A stretch of DNA of 64,000 nt from UBA964 sp037444685 (GTDB lineage: Bacteria; Pseudomonadota; Gammaproteobacteria; Steroidobacterales; Steroidobacteraceae), in the NCBI GenBank assembly GCA_037444685.1, contig JBBILX010000007.1, forward strand, positions 62,001-126,000, read 5' to 3'. Below the pieces are notes generated by a model. That model saw only the letters and a list, made by a program, of their open reading frames with translations. It was not told the origin of the DNA and ran no database searches. Below are positions 37,971 to 46,249 of this stretch, in pieces. Each line of letters starts with the position of its first letter. The first letter of the stretch is position 1. Made by a program: the position numbers and the translations under genes.

Positions 37971-38781
37971 CGCGGAAGAAGATCTCCGGGCCGACCGACT
38001 CGAGCGCGACTCGACCCGGCAGGTCGGCGTCCGTGATGTCCACGTCGAGCGTGAGTTTCGACCAGCCGATACCGAGCGCGAAATTCGGCCGCCACCGGTA
38101 CTGTACGTCGAGGTGATAGTCCGCTAAGCGCCCGTCGACATCGCTCGTACTCACGGCGAGGTACTGCGCCCGGCCCGTCAGCGCCCAGCGGCTCGAGATC
38201 CGCCAGTTGCCGTCGACGGCCAGCGTGGGCAGCACGCCGACGCCGCTGCCCTCTTCATTGACGTTGCGCGCGCGGACCTCGGCGTTCGCGGCTGCCTCGA
38301 GCAGGTGCAACCCCAGACCGAGACCGAGTTCGAGTCGCTCGCGACGGAGCACGGAGCCGGCGTAGGTCAAGCCGAGCATGCGGACGTTGAAGTCCGACAG
38401 CACCCGGTCGCCGGTGAAGTACGTCGTGTTGCGATAGACGATCGGCCGCGTCAGCGTGCTCTCGCCGTAGCGGTCGAGCTTGAGGTAGTCGATCCGGACC
38501 CGGTGCCGGTCCCGCATCCGCAGCATCAGCTCCATCCGTCCCTGATTGGCCTCGTCGTCGAGACCCAGATCGGCCTCGCCGCTGAATGGCGTGCCGGGAG
38601 TCCCGGCGTCACTGTCGAACCGCGCGTCGGTCGTGAGCTTGGGCTGGAAATAGATTCCACGCACGGCAAACCGATCGGTGATCGGACTCGGGACCTGCTT
38701 CGCCCCGCGCAGCGGCGCGGCCAGCGCCACCGGCACCGACAGGGTGAGGCAGAGGGCCCAGTGGGCCATCCGGCTGGTCAT
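37960..38781 (-). CDS. Exported outer-membrane-like beta-barrel protein of unknown function
   Basis: A 273-residue protein with a signal peptide in residues 1-21 (MAHWALCLTLSVPVALAAPL). The remainder is beta-rich with alternating aromatic and polar residues (RGIYFQPKLTTDARFDSD, RHRVRIDYLKLDRYGES, RAQYLAVSTSDVDGRLADYHLDVQYRW) and ends in F (FFRVSF), the C-terminal signature of outer-membrane barrels. The ATG at 38781 has GAGGAG upstream. I do not recognise a named family. It lies just downstream of rho on the same strand. Confidence 0.65.
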   Translation of the reverse strand: MTSRMAHWALCLTLSVPVALAAPLRGAKQVPSPITDRFAVRGIYFQPKLTTDARFDSDAGTPGTPFSGEADLGLDDEANQGRMELMLRMRDRHRVRIDYLKLDRYGESTLTRPIVYRNTTYFTGDRVLSDFNVRMLGLTYAGSVLRRERLELGLGLGLHLLEAAANAEVRARNVNEEGSGVGVLPTLAVDGNWRISSRWALTGRAQYLAVSTSDVDGRLADYHLDVQYRWRPNFALGIGWSKLTLDVDITDADLPGRVALESVGPEIFFRVSF

Positions 38782-38887
38782 GGAGCCACTCCTCGAGGAC
38801 GAGCCGCGCGATGATCCTACAGGCCGCACCCGCCCGCCACCGTCGCAACTTGCCGACCGGCAGTGCGTCACGGAACGGGACACGCGG

Positions 38888-40342
38888 CTACCGCTTCATC
38901 GCCTCGAAGAACTCGGCGTTCGTCTTCGTGTCCTTCATCTTGTCGAGCAGGAACTCGATGGCCGCCAGCTCGTCCATCGGATGCAGCAGCTTGCGCAGGA
39001 TCCAGATCTTGGCCAGATCGCCCGGATCGGTGATCAGCTCCTCCTTGCGCGTGCCCGAGCGGTTGATGTTCACCGCCGGGAAGACGCGCTTCTCGGCGAT
39101 ACGCCGGTCGAGGTGGATCTCGCTGTTGCCGGTACCCTTGAACTCCTCGTAGATGACGTCGTCCATCTTCGAGCCGGTGTCGATCAGCGCCGTCGCGAGG
39201 ATGGTCAGCGAACCGCCTTCCTCGATGTTGCGGGCGGCGCCAAAGAAGCGCTTCGGCCGCTGCAGCGCGTTGGCGTCGACGCCACCCGTCAGCACCTTGC
39301 CGGAGCTCGGCACGACCGTGTTGTAGGCGCGCGCGAGACGCGTGATCGAGTCGAGCAGGATGACGACGTCCTTCTTGTGCTCGACGAGCCGCTTGGCCTT
39401 CTCGATGACCATCTCGGCGACCTGCACGTGGCGCGCGGCCGGCTCGTCGAAGGTCGAGGAGACGACCTCGCCCTTGACCGTGCGCTGCATCTCCGTGACC
39501 TCCTCCGGCCGCTCGTCGATGAGCAGCACGATCAGGTAGACCTCGGGATGATTGGCGGTGATCGCCGTGGCGATGTTCTGCAACAGCATCGTCTTGCCGG
39601 CCTTCGGCGGCGAGACGATCAGCCCGCGCTGACCCTTGCCGATCGGCGCGACCAGATCGATCGTGCGCGCCGTCAGGTCCTCGGTCGAGCCATTGCCGCG
39701 CTCGAGCTTGAGCCGGCGAGTCGGATGCAGCGGCGTCAGGTTCTCGAACAGCACCTTGTTTCGCGCGTTCTCGGGCGAGTCGAAGTTGATCTCACCGACC
39801 TTGAGCAGCGCGAAGTAGCGCTCGCCGTCCTTCGGCGGGCGGATCAGGCCCGAGATCGTGTCGCCGGTGCGGAGATTGAAGCGCCGGACCTGGGCGGGGC
39901 TGATGTAGATGTCGTCGGGACCGGCGAGATAGGAGCCGTCGGCCGAGCGCAGGAAGCCGAAGCCGTCCTGCAGGATCTCGAGTACTCCGTCACCGTAGAT
40001 CGGCTCACCCTTGCGTGCATGGGCCTTGAGCAGCGAGAAAATGATGTCCTGCTTGCGCGAGCGGGCCATGTTCTCGACGCCGAGCGACTCGGCGAGTCGC
40101 ACGAGCTGGCCGATCGGCATCGCCTTGAGCTGGGTCAGGTTCATCGAGTTGCGCGACTGCGCAAGCTCTTCGGCGCTGATGATCTCTGCGTCATCGCCCG
40201 AGTCGATGAACGGCGCATGATCGAACGGCTCGTCGTGACGCATACCTCCCGGCAGACGATTCGGATCGCGGTTGCCGTCGCGATCGCGGTGACGCTGACC
40301 CTTGGGCCGGTTACGGCCCTGATTGCCGAGGTAGCCTCTCAC
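38888..40342 (-). CDS. rho: Transcription termination factor Rho with an N-terminal extension
   Basis: A 484-residue hexameric helicase that ends transcripts. The conserved Rho begins at M67 (MNLTQLKAMPIGQL). The RNA-binding cold-shock-like domain, Walker A VSPPKAGKT (about 244-252), LLIDERPEEVTEMQR, LDSITRLARAYNTVVP and GTGNSEIHLDRRIAEKRVFPAV follow. Upstream of M67 the frame stays open without a stop and encodes an Arg/Asn/Asp-rich low-complexity stretch (RGYLGNQGRNRPKGQ and RHRDRDGNRDPNR) and an acidic stretch. The GTG at 40342 overlaps the trxA stop as GTGA and has good coding character, so I take it as the start. ATG 40243 or 40144 are shorter alternatives. Confidence 0.93.
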   Translation of the reverse strand: MRGYLGNQGRNRPKGQRHRDRDGNRDPNRLPGGMRHDEPFDHAPFIDSGDDAEIISAEELAQSRNSMNLTQLKAMPIGQLVRLAESLGVENMARSRKQDIIFSLLKAHARKGEPIYGDGVLEILQDGFGFLRSADGSYLAGPDDIYISPAQVRRFNLRTGDTISGLIRPPKDGERYFALLKVGEINFDSPENARNKVLFENLTPLHPTRRLKLERGNGSTEDLTARTIDLVAPIGKGQRGLIVSPPKAGKTMLLQNIATAITANHPEVYLIVLLIDERPEEVTEMQRTVKGEVVSSTFDEPAARHVQVAEMVIEKAKRLVEHKKDVVILLDSITRLARAYNTVVPSSGKVLTGGVDANALQRPKRFFGAARNIEEGGSLTILATALIDTGSKMDDVIYEEFKGTGNSEIHLDRRIAEKRVFPAVNINRSGTRKEELITDPGDLAKIWILRKLLHPMDELAAIEFLLDKMKDTKTNAEFFEAMKR

Positions 40343-40668
40343 AGGTTGCTGTCCAGGAAGGCCGCGAGCTGCGACTTGGAGACCGCCCCGACTTTCTGCG
40401 CCTCGACCGTGCCGTTCTTGAACAGGATCAGCGTCGGGATGCCGCGGATGCCGAACTTCGGCGGCGTCAGCGGATTCTCGTCGATGTTGAGCTTGGCGAC
40501 GCGGACCCTGTCGGCATACTCGGTCGCGATCTCGTCGAGGATCGGCGCGATCATCTTGCAGGGGCCACACCACTCCGCCCAGAAGTCGAGCAGGACGGGC
40601 TTGTCGGATTTGAGCACGTCCTGCGCGAACGTGGCGTCGGTGGTGTGCACGATGTGCGGATTACTCAC
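40339..40668 (-). CDS. trxA: Thioredoxin 1
   Basis: A 109-residue thioredoxin with the classical active site FWAEWCGPCKMIAPILDEIA and the cis-Pro segment RGIPTLILFKNG. The GTG at 40668 (VSNPHIVHTTDATF) was chosen since it follows GGAGAG and gives the standard length; the upstream frame is non-conserved. It is the main cytoplasmic disulfide reductant and would supply electrons to the DsbD encoded at 25.2 kb. Transcription appears to continue into rho through a 4-nt overlap. Confidence 0.96.
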   Translation of the reverse strand: MSNPHIVHTTDATFAQDVLKSDKPVLLDFWAEWCGPCKMIAPILDEIATEYADRVRVAKLNIDENPLTPPKFGIRGIPTLILFKNGTVEAQKVGAVSKSQLAAFLDSNL

Positions 40669-41015
40669 TGCGAGGTCTCTCCGTCGGGAGGGTGAAGGGA
40701 TGGGGTGGAAGCGTCGGTGATCGGGGGAGCGTTGATCGGCATCGGGACTGGCGGCGCGGCCGGCCCTGGCGGGCGCAGCCCTGCCGTATCGGGGGTGACC
40801 GCAAACGGTTACACTATGTCTGGTTTGAACCTTGGGTTTCAGACGCTGGGGCAAGGCCCTGGTTGGGTACCCTGTCGGGAACTCTGTTCTGGCAGTTTGC
40901 GCCGACCTCACGTCGGCACGGGTTTGGACAGGACGTCCACTCCAATGCCCTAATTTCTATCCCGTCCGGCGCCAATTTGCAAGCGGCGCTTCACGAGGAT
41001 ACTGACGGATGATTC
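40669..41015. other. Intergenic region between divergent trxA and rhlB
   Basis: A 347-bp stretch with no supported gene. It should contain the promoters for trxA-rho and rhlB. For rhlB, TGGACA (40925-40930) and CCTAAT (40949-40954) are 18 bp apart and could be a weak promoter. A short inverted repeat, GTGACCG at 40795-40801 and CGGTTAC at 40806-40812 (one mismatch), could be an operator. A plus-strand open frame here is Arg/Trp-rich and has no recognisable features, so I do not call it. Confidence 0.5.
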
Positions 41016-42587
41016 ATGGCTGACACACATCTCTCGACTCTGACCTTCGACTCCCTGCCGCTGGCACCCGAGGTGCTTCGCGGTGTCCTCGATGCGGGCT
41101 TTACCCACTGCACGCCGATCCAGGCACAGACCCTGCCGATCGCGCTCGGCGGGCGCGACGTCGCAGGCCAGGCCCAGACCGGCACGGGCAAGACGGCCGC
41201 CTTCCTCGTCGCCCTGTTCCAGCGTCTGATCACGCAGCCGCCGGCAGCCACGCGTGGTGCAACGGCGATCCGCGCGCTCGTCGTCGCCCCGACACGTGAG
41301 CTCGCCGTGCAGATCCATAAGGACGCCCTGCTGCTCGGCCAGCACACCGAGTTCCGCATCGCGGTGGTGTTCGGCGGCGTCGACTACGACAAGCAGCGGC
41401 GGCAGCTCGAGGATGGCGTCGACATCCTGATCGGCACGCCGGGCCGCATCATCGACTATTACAAGCAGCACGTCTTCGACATGCGGCACGTGCAGGCGGT
41501 CGTGCTCGACGAGGCCGACCGCATGTTCGACCTCGGCTTCATCGCCGACATCCGCTACATGTTGCGGCGCCTGCCTGCTCCCGAGCATCGGCAGTCGATG
41601 CTGTTCTCGGCGACGCTCTCGCAGCGCGTGCTCGAGCTCGCCTACGAGCACATGAACGACCCCGAGGTCGTGCGCATCGAGCCGGAGAAGGTCACGACCG
41701 ACCGCGTCCGGCAGCTCGTCTACTACCCGGCGATGGAGGAGAAGTACCCGCTCCTGATCAACCTGCTGCGCGCTCAGGCCGCGAGCCGGACCATGGTGTT
41801 CGTCAACACGAAGCGCGTCGCCGAGCGGCTCGAGGACGTACTGCGGGCCAACGGCATCAACGCACAGGCGATGTCCGGCGACGTGCCGCAGAACAAGCGG
41901 CTGCGGTTCCTGCGCGAATTCCACGAAGGCAAGCTCGCGGTGCTGATCGCGACCGACGTCGCTTCGCGGGGACTGCACATCGCGGATGTCAGCCATGTCT
42001 ACAATTTCGACCTGCCGCAGGATGCCGCGGACTACGTGCACCGCATCGGCCGCACCGCGCGCGCGGGGGCGCAGGGCGATGCGATCAGTTTCGCCTGCGA
42101 GGAGTACGCGATGTCACTGCCTGACATCGAGGCCTACATCGGCCACAAGCTGCCCTACGCGCCGATCACGCTCGACCTGCTCGCGCCGGTGCAGCTCCCG
42201 CCTCGCCGTCCCCGTCGCGCCGAGGAGTTCCGCAGCGGCCGCGGCGGTCGGGGCGCCCGCGATGGGCGGGGCGGTCGACCCGGCGGCGCTCGACAGGGCG
42301 GGAGCGAGCGACGGCCGGTCGTCGATCGGCCCTCGCTCGAGCTCGGCAGAATGACACTTGAGCCGACGTCCGACACCGCGGCGGGTCCAGCCGCCACGCC
42401 GGCGCCGGCCGCGGCGACGGCGGGAAGACCTGCGGACGGAACCGGTCGCCGCCGGCGGCGGCGCGGCGGTCGGGGGCGTGGCCGACGGGTCGGGCAAGGC
42501 GACGCCGGCGCGGATCCCGTCGCGCGTGACAGCGCATTGGCGACATCGCCGACCGAGCCCGCGCCCGGTGGCAGCCGGCCGGATTGA
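41016..42587 (+). CDS. rhlB: DEAD-box RNA helicase RhlB with RGG-rich tail
   Basis: A 523-residue helicase. Visible motifs are the Q-motif region (FTHCTPIQAQTLP), Walker A AQTGTGKT (53-60), APTRELAVQ, GTPGRIIDY, DEAD at 165-168, SAT in MLFSATLS, and DYVHRIGRTARAG. Location next to and divergent from trxA-rho is the E. coli rhlB position, and LIATDVASRGLHIADVSHVYNFDLP is RhlB-like. RhlB unwinds RNA in the RNase E degradosome. The final 130 residues are low complexity, rich in R and G (RSGRGGRGARDGRGGRPGG; TGRRRRRRGGRGRGRR), likely for RNA binding, and longer than the E. coli tail. Confidence 0.92.
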   Translation: MADTHLSTLTFDSLPLAPEVLRGVLDAGFTHCTPIQAQTLPIALGGRDVAGQAQTGTGKTAAFLVALFQRLITQPPAATRGATAIRALVVAPTRELAVQIHKDALLLGQHTEFRIAVVFGGVDYDKQRRQLEDGVDILIGTPGRIIDYYKQHVFDMRHVQAVVLDEADRMFDLGFIADIRYMLRRLPAPEHRQSMLFSATLSQRVLELAYEHMNDPEVVRIEPEKVTTDRVRQLVYYPAMEEKYPLLINLLRAQAASRTMVFVNTKRVAERLEDVLRANGINAQAMSGDVPQNKRLRFLREFHEGKLAVLIATDVASRGLHIADVSHVYNFDLPQDAADYVHRIGRTARAGAQGDAISFACEEYAMSLPDIEAYIGHKLPYAPITLDLLAPVQLPPRRPRRAEEFRSGRGGRGARDGRGGRPGGARQGGSERRPVVDRPSLELGRMTLEPTSDTAAGPAATPAPAAATAGRPADGTGRRRRRRGGRGRGRRVGQGDAGADPVARDSALATSPTEPAPGGSRPD

Positions 42588-42610
42588 CGCACCGATTCGA
42601 TGCCGGTCGG

Positions 42611-43279
42611 TCAGCCCAACTCGGCCACGGCATCGACTGCCGTGAATTCCTCGTGCGCATGGCCGCGACGCGACGAGTCCGGCCGGCGGACGGCGAACAC
42701 CCACCGGATGCCGGCGGCGCGCGCGGCGCGCAGCACGGCGGCGCTGTCGTCGACGAAGACGGAACGGTCGGGGTCGAAGGGCTCGACCGCGCGGGCCTCG
42801 CGCCAGAAGCGCGGGTCCTCCTTGGGCGCGCCAAACTGCTTCGAGCTGAATGCGGCGTCGAAGTAGTCAAGGACGCCCGTCTGCTCGTGCTTGATCGCGA
42901 GCGTGACCGGGTGCGAGTTCGTCAACAGCACCAGGCGCTTGCCGAGCTCGCGCAGGCGCTCGAGAAAGTCGCGTGCGCCAGGCAGCCAGGCGATGCGGTG
43001 CGCCTCGTCCCGGTGCACCCTCTCGATGTCGATGCCGAGCGCTTGCGACCAATGCTCGATGCAGTACCAGTCGAGCGTGCCCTGCAGCGCGCGGAACTTC
43101 GGCGCCAGCGCCGCCTGGGCTTCGGGCACGGACAGGCCGCGCGCCTCGGCGTAGATCTCGGGAATGCGGCCGAGCCAGACGTAATTGTCGAAGGCCAGGT
43201 CGAGCAGCGTGCCATCCAGATCGAGCAGCACGGTGTCGATCTCGTGCCAACGCGGCAGGTTCGCGGGGGCCGATAGCAT
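42611..43279 (-). CDS. yrfG: GMP/IMP nucleotidase YrfG-type HAD hydrolase
   Basis: A 222-residue HAD-superfamily phosphatase matching E. coli YrfG in length and pattern. Motif I is LLDLDGTLLDLAFDNY (D20 and D22), motif II LVLLTNSHP, and motif III/IV lies around KEDPRFWREA and SVFVDDSAAVLRAAR. The WYCIEHWSQALGIDI cap segment is also shared. The enzyme dephosphorylates purine monophosphates. The start ATG at 43279 faces the PHP gene with six bases between the start codons, so its regulatory DNA must lie within the neighbouring coding region. Confidence 0.88.
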   Translation of the reverse strand: MLSAPANLPRWHEIDTVLLDLDGTLLDLAFDNYVWLGRIPEIYAEARGLSVPEAQAALAPKFRALQGTLDWYCIEHWSQALGIDIERVHRDEAHRIAWLPGARDFLERLRELGKRLVLLTNSHPVTLAIKHEQTGVLDYFDAAFSSKQFGAPKEDPRFWREARAVEPFDPDRSVFVDDSAAVLRAARAAGIRWVFAVRRPDSSRRGHAHEEFTAVDAVAELG

Positions 43280-43285
43280 GCGGCT

Positions 43286-44131
43286 ATGATAAGCGGGGTG
43301 ACCCCGCGCGCCGATCTGCACACGCATAGCGACCGGTCGGACGGCGCACTCCCGCCCGCCGCGCTCGTCGCGCATGCAGCCCGTCACGGCGTCACCGTGC
43401 TCGCGCTGACCGATCACGACTCCGTCGACGGCTGCGAGGAGGCCGCCGAGGCCAGCGCCGCACTGGGGCTGCGCTTCGTGCCCGGCTGCGAGCTGTCGCT
43501 CGGCTGGCGAGGCCAGCCGATCCACGTGGTCGGACTCGCACTCGAGGCGCGCTCCGCAGCGCTGCGGGCCCACTTCGACGCCATCGCGAGCCGCCGCCTC
43601 GATCGTCTGCGGGAAATCGGCGAACGGCTCGAACGGCGCGGCCGCCTGCCGGGTCGCGAACTCGCCGCACGCGTCGCCGCCCGGGTTGCACTGCCCACGC
43701 GCACCCATGTCGCGCGCGAACTGGTCGCGCTCGGGGCCGCGAGGGACGTGCAAGAGGCCATCGACGTCTGGCTGGCACGCGGCCGGCCGGGCCACGTGCC
43801 GGTCGACTGGCCTGCACTCGCCGACGGCGTGGCGATACTGCGCGGCTGCGGCGCCTGGCCGGTGCTCGCCCATCCGCACCGCTACCGGCTGTCGACGGGT
43901 GGACTGCGCGCGCTGGCCGGCGAATTCGCCGACGCCGGGGGTGTGGCGATCGAGGTCAGTGCCGGCGGCATGTCGCGCTCCGACTTCTATCGCCTGGCGA
44001 CGCTCACGCGGAGACTCGGACTCGCGGCCTCCTGCGGCTCCGACTTCCACGACCCCGCCACGCCATGGAATCCACCCGGCTGGTTCGCTAAGCTACCCGA
44101 CGATCTCGAGCCGATTTCGGCGCGACTCTAG
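43286..44131 (+). CDS. rnm: PHP-domain phosphoesterase (RNase AM/YciV type)
   Basis: A 281-residue protein with the PHP metal-binding fold: ADLHTHSDRSDG at the start, ALTDHDSVDG, GCELSLGWRGQPIHVVGL, VLAHPHRY and CGSDFHDP supply the histidine and aspartate ligands of the trinuclear metal site. The family includes E. coli RNase AM/YciV, which hydrolyses 3',5'-bisphosphonucleotides and the 5' ends of short RNAs. The ATG at 43286 is used; GTG 43298 is a possible alternative. It is divergent from yrfG. Confidence 0.88.
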   Translation: MISGVTPRADLHTHSDRSDGALPPAALVAHAARHGVTVLALTDHDSVDGCEEAAEASAALGLRFVPGCELSLGWRGQPIHVVGLALEARSAALRAHFDAIASRRLDRLREIGERLERRGRLPGRELAARVAARVALPTRTHVARELVALGAARDVQEAIDVWLARGRPGHVPVDWPALADGVAILRGCGAWPVLAHPHRYRLSTGGLRALAGEFADAGGVAIEVSAGGMSRSDFYRLATLTRRLGLAASCGSDFHDPATPWNPPGWFAKLPDDLEPISARL

Positions 44132-44147
44132 GAACCGCCCTCCGAGC

Positions 44148-44375
44148 ATGTCAGACGACGACCGCGACAAGGTCGACCGCGAGCTGTTCCGCAACATCGA
44201 GAAGCTGCGCCAGCTGCGCATCGAGCATCGGGACCTCGACCAGATCATCGAGCGTCTGTCTATGGACCTGCACGTCGACGAGATTCAGCTCAAACGACTC
44301 AAGCGCCGCAAGCTGCTCCTCAAGGACCAGATCGCCCGCTACGAGAGCGAGCTGATTCCGGACCTCAACGCCTGA
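44148..44375 (+). CDS. YdcH/DUF465 family small protein
   Basis: A 75-residue, highly charged helical protein: DRELFRNIEKLRQLRIEHRD, then LDQIIERLSMDLHVDEIQLKRLKRRKLLLKDQIARYE. The pattern (H..LD..I, then LKRLKRRKLLLKD) is diagnostic of DUF465, short coiled-coil proteins of unknown function found widely in proteobacteria. ATG at 44148 with a CCGAG upstream. It sits 16 bp after the PHP gene, so it may be cotranscribed. Confidence 0.87.
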   Translation: MSDDDRDKVDRELFRNIEKLRQLRIEHRDLDQIIERLSMDLHVDEIQLKRLKRRKLLLKDQIARYESELIPDLNA

Positions 44376-44404
44376 TGCGCCGCGATCCGGCGTAGACTGC
44401 GGCC

Positions 44405-45745
44405 ATGGAAGCCGCCCCCAGCAACGGAACCGGGCTGTTCTCCCGAATCACACAGCCGCAGATCCTCGCGGAGCTCGTCGCGATCGTCGTCGCGATCCTG
44501 GTCGCGCTGACGGCCTCGCATCTGCTGCGGGCCTGGCATCGTCGGCGCACCGCGCGCCTCGCCGCCGATGTTGAACCCGCGTGGCAGTCGGCGCTGATCG
44601 AAGGCTGCGTTGTTCTCGCGGTCTATTTCTTCGCGATCGTGGTCCTGCTCGGCGTACGTGCCCTGCTCGCCCTCGCCGACATGGACGTCGCGATCGTCGA
44701 CATCGCGCTGCAGCTGATCGTGGCGCTGCTGCTCGTAAGGCTCGGCGTCTACCTGCTCGGTCTCGTCCTCGGGCCGCGCTCGTGGGTACGGCTGTGGAGC
44801 AGCCGCATCACTCTCCTGCTATGGATTGCGATCAGCTTCCAGCTCCTCGGCTGGTTCGACGGTGTCGAGCGGACGCTCGACGGAATGGACCTGCTGCCCG
44901 GCAAGGCGACCTTCAGCCTCTGGGCCCTGCTCAAGGGAATCGTCGTGGTCACGGGTTTCATCGTGGTCGCGAGCGTGATCGCGCGGACGATAGAGCGGCG
45001 CGTGATGGCCATGGAGGCCGTCGCGCTGTCGACGCGCATCGGCATCTCGAAGTTCGCGCAGTTCTTCCTCGTGAGCCTCGGTGTGCTGCTCGGCATCAAT
45101 GCCGCCGGCGTCGACCTGACGGCGCTGACCGTCCTGACCGGCGCGATCGGCATCGGCCTCGGCTTCGGCCTGCAGGCCATCGCGAGCAATTTCGTCAGCG
45201 GCTTCGTGCTGCTGATGGACAAGTCGATCAAGCCCGGCGACGTCATCAGCTTCACCGGCACGACAGGCACGAGCACTGAAAACTTCGGCTGGGTCCAGGA
45301 GCTGCGCGGCCGCTACGTCGTGGTGCGGGATCGCGACGGTGTCGAGACGCTCGTGCCGAACCAGAACCTGATCACGAGCTCCGTGATCAACTGGAGCTAC
45401 TCCGACCAGCGCGTGCGGCTGCGTCTGCCGGTCATGATCAGCTACCAGGACGACCCGGAGAGGGCGCTGGAACTGCTGGTGCAGGCTGCCGCCGATCACC
45501 CCCGCATCCTGCGCGACCCGCCGCCGGTGTCGCGCCTGATGTCGTTCGAGGACTATGGCATGCGGCTCGAGGCGCGCTTCTGGATCCGCGATCCGATGAA
45601 CGGCGTGAACAACGTCCGCTCCGACGTGAACCGGACCATCTGGCGGCTGTTCAAGGAGGCCGGCATCACGATTCCAGTCGCGCAGCGTGAAATACGCGTC
45701 GTCCCCTCGCGGGATACGCCTCGAGCGCCCTTGCCTCCGGTCTGA
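44405..45745 (+). CDS. MscS-family mechanosensitive ion channel
   Basis: A 446-residue inner-membrane protein. About five N-terminal hydrophobic segments (residues 18-235) precede the pore helix and MscS beta domain. The conserved region LTALTVLTGAIGIGLGFGLQAIASNFVSGFVLLMDKSIKPGDVI (about 238-281) is the MscS pore/beta signature. The Gly-Ala packing pattern of the pore helix and an IVLVPN-like LVPNQNLITS follow. It should relieve osmotic pressure. The extra N-terminal helices resemble the YbdG or YnaI size class rather than 286-residue MscS. Confidence 0.92.
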   Translation: MEAAPSNGTGLFSRITQPQILAELVAIVVAILVALTASHLLRAWHRRRTARLAADVEPAWQSALIEGCVVLAVYFFAIVVLLGVRALLALADMDVAIVDIALQLIVALLLVRLGVYLLGLVLGPRSWVRLWSSRITLLLWIAISFQLLGWFDGVERTLDGMDLLPGKATFSLWALLKGIVVVTGFIVVASVIARTIERRVMAMEAVALSTRIGISKFAQFFLVSLGVLLGINAAGVDLTALTVLTGAIGIGLGFGLQAIASNFVSGFVLLMDKSIKPGDVISFTGTTGTSTENFGWVQELRGRYVVVRDRDGVETLVPNQNLITSSVINWSYSDQRVRLRLPVMISYQDDPERALELLVQAAADHPRILRDPPPVSRLMSFEDYGMRLEARFWIRDPMNGVNNVRSDVNRTIWRLFKEAGITIPVAQREIRVVPSRDTPRAPLPPV

Positions 45746-45777
45746 GATACCCGCCGCACTCGGGCAGGAGGCGCGCC

Positions 45778-46200
45778 GTGCCGCTGTACGTCGACGACGT
45801 CGTGATCCCGGACGCCGACCTCGCGATCCAGTTCATGCGCGCCAGTGGACCGGGCGGACAGAACGTCAACAAGGTATCGAGTGCCGTGCAGCTGCGCTTC
45901 GACCTCTCCGGCACGGCCGCGCTGCCGCCACCGGTCAAGCAGCGGCTGCGTGCGCTGGCCGGCCACCGGCTGAGCGACGACGGCGCCATCCTGATCGTTG
46001 CACGCGCGCAGCGCAGCCAGGAAAGGAACCGGCGCGACGCCGAGCAACGGCTCTGCGAGCTGATCCGGGCCGCACTCGTCGAACCGAAGCGCCGCATCGC
46101 GACGCGACCGACCGCGGGTTCGAGACGGCGCCGGCTCGAGAGGAAGCTGGCCCGCAGCGCGACCAAGCGCGGCCGCGCGCGCGTGACCGTCGATGACTAG
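45778..46200 (+). CDS. arfB: Alternative ribosome-rescue factor B
   Basis: A 140-residue protein with the release-factor GGQ motif at residues 26-28 (RASGPGGQNVNK), and a long basic C-terminal tail (RRRRLERKLARSATKRGRAR) that enters the mRNA channel of stalled ribosomes. It lacks the codon-recognition domains of RF1/RF2. It hydrolyses peptidyl-tRNA on ribosomes stalled without a stop codon. Start GTG at 45778, giving MPLYVDDVVIPDADL. It follows the MscS gene by 32 bp. Confidence 0.94.
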   Translation: MPLYVDDVVIPDADLAIQFMRASGPGGQNVNKVSSAVQLRFDLSGTAALPPPVKQRLRALAGHRLSDDGAILIVARAQRSQERNRRDAEQRLCELIRAALVEPKRRIATRPTAGSRRRRLERKLARSATKRGRARVTVDD

Positions 46201-46249
46201 ATCGGCGCGACTCCGGGGGTTCGCGCAGAGGTTCGACTCGCGCCCTCGC

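Noticed and set aside
40692..41012. A 106-codon plus-strand frame in the trxA-rhlB gap
   Set aside because: Arg/Trp-rich, no recognisable motif and it would run into the rhlB start; treated as intergenic.
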